From contig DBPS01000045.1 in NCBI GenBank assembly GCA_002304935.1, positions 255 to 14,148 on the forward strand: a stretch of DNA of 13,894 nucleotides, in the 5' to 3' direction. The translations under genes were made by a program, and so were the position numbers. Origin of the DNA: Candidatus Humimicrobium oleiphilum. GTDB taxonomy: Bacteria; Actinomycetota; Humimicrobiia; Humimicrobiales; Humimicrobiaceae. Of the stretch, positions 13,328 through 13,894 are shown in pieces. Numbering within the stretch: the first letter of the stretch is position 1; each line of letters opens with the position of its first letter. The notes beneath the pieces are model-generated. The model saw nothing but the letters and a program-made list of their open reading frames with translations, did not search any database and had not been told where the DNA came from.

Positions 13328-13894
13328 TTGAAAAATAACAGAAGAAAAGTACCGTATATTTTTTCAACAATATTTATAATTTTAGGGATTCTGTTAATTC
13401 TGCCTGGATTAATTTTTGCTGATGATGCCCCAGGAGGCAGTAGCTCTGGAGGCACATTCTTTGAAGGTAATTATAATGTTGATAATCTGCCTTCCGGCCT
13501 CAGCGGTTTTAAGATTGATTATAATCCAGGAACAGGAAATTATCCTGCAGGCAATCCTGTGATTACTATAACTGAAAAAATAGGTGATTATGGTATAAAA
13601 TGGCAGGTCTGTGATCCATCAGTGACTGTTTATGTGGTTGCCATGAAGGGTGGAACAAATACTAATGTATACTATTATTCTTCCGGCGCTACCAGTGGAA
13701 CAAACTACACATTGATAAATCCGAACAATAACAAAAACTTCGGAATAAGCCATATTGTTTTCGGTTATAAAATTACTGATGAGACCACGACCACAAAACC
13801 GGATGAGACCACGACAACAATACCAGATGAAACAACAACTACGGTACCTGACGAAACTACCACAACAGTTCCTGACGAAACCACTACAACTGTA
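13328..13894 (+). CDS. Secreted surface protein paralog with Thr-rich octapeptide repeats, 3' partial
   Basis: 189 codons visible; the frame is open to the right edge. The start is TTG behind AAGGGAGG (13315-13322) with 5-base spacing; no ATG fits. A basic N terminus and hydrophobic core end in LIFA (signal cleavage likely after residue 31), and this stretch resembles the first surface protein's signal peptide (both have STIFI and a similar LPG/MPG end). A short Gly/Ser linker leads straight to the shared domain (about 43-149), 91 of 107 residues identical to the first protein, so the cadherin-like and InlB-like domains are absent here. Then come repeats of the form DETTTTxP, which look like a flexible, possibly glycosylated stalk. 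A cell-wall anchor may lie beyond the window. Function is unknown beyond surface display. Confidence 0.88.
   Translation, partial: MKNNRRKVPYIFSTIFIILGILLILPGLIFADDAPGGSSSGGTFFEGNYNVDNLPSGLSGFKIDYNPGTGNYPAGNPVITITEKIGDYGIKWQVCDPSVTVYVVAMKGGTNTNVYYYSSGATSGTNYTLINPNNNKNFGISHIVFGYKITDETTTTKPDETTTTIPDETTTTVPDETTTTVPDETTTTV
13778..13894 (+). repeat. 24-base tandem repeat encoding DETTTTxP
   Basis: Four full units (13778-13801, 13802-13825, 13826-13849, 13850-13873) and 21 bases of a fifth, cut by the window edge. The protein repeat is almost invariant while third codon positions vary, so the units are kept by selection on protein sequence and are not a very recent expansion. Copy number could change by slippage or recombination. 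Confidence 0.9.

Overview
The window reads as two blocks, all genes on the + strand. It is AT-rich (roughly two thirds A+T by eye, more in the gaps). Several starts are GTG or TTG behind strong purine-rich ribosome binding sites. The second block encodes a surface protein with an LPxTG sorting signal and a CnaB-type isopeptide domain, so the host is most likely a Gram-positive-type cell. The enzymes (nickel-pincer racemase, Fe-S oxidase subunits, corrinoid activase) fit an anaerobe, perhaps a deep-branching Actinobacteriota or Firmicutes member; the sequence cannot settle which.

Block 1 (1-10747) is part of a bacterial microcompartment (BMC) catabolic locus. It holds a PduL phosphotransacylase whose 5' end lies before the window, a CoA-acylating aldehyde dehydrogenase with an encapsulation helix, a hexameric BMC-H shell protein with a long basic tail, and a PduT-like tandem-domain shell protein with the Fe-S pore cysteine. 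A less usual enzyme set follows: a LarA-type Ni-pincer 2-hydroxyacid racemase, a GlcD/GlcF flavin and Fe-S oxidase pair, a GcvH-like lipoyl carrier, a RamA/RACo-like corrinoid activation protein overlapping it by 11 bases, and an orphan family-3 solute-binding lipoprotein. The core converts an aldehyde to acyl-CoA and then acyl-phosphate inside the shell. A working hypothesis is that a 2-hydroxyaldehyde such as lactaldehyde becomes a 2-hydroxyacid, which LarA racemises and GlcDF oxidises to the 2-oxoacid, passing electrons to Fe-S centres and possibly to the lipoyl carrier. No signature aldehyde-producing enzyme, vertex (BMC-P) protein or acyl-phosphate kinase is in the window; they may lie upstream.

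Block 2 (about 10748-13894) holds two paralogous secreted surface proteins. The second runs off the right edge. Each is preceded by a nearly identical 75-base structured leader (70 of 75 positions the same) that overlaps an intrinsic terminator. I do not recognise the leader; it looks like a transcription-attenuating riboswitch-type element. The two proteins share a signal peptide and a domain of about 107 residues (about 85% identical) but otherwise differ in architecture.

Terminators at 10847-10899 and 12886-12921 mark transcription unit ends. A weaker one at 4738-4764 may separate the shell/LarA genes from the oxidase genes.
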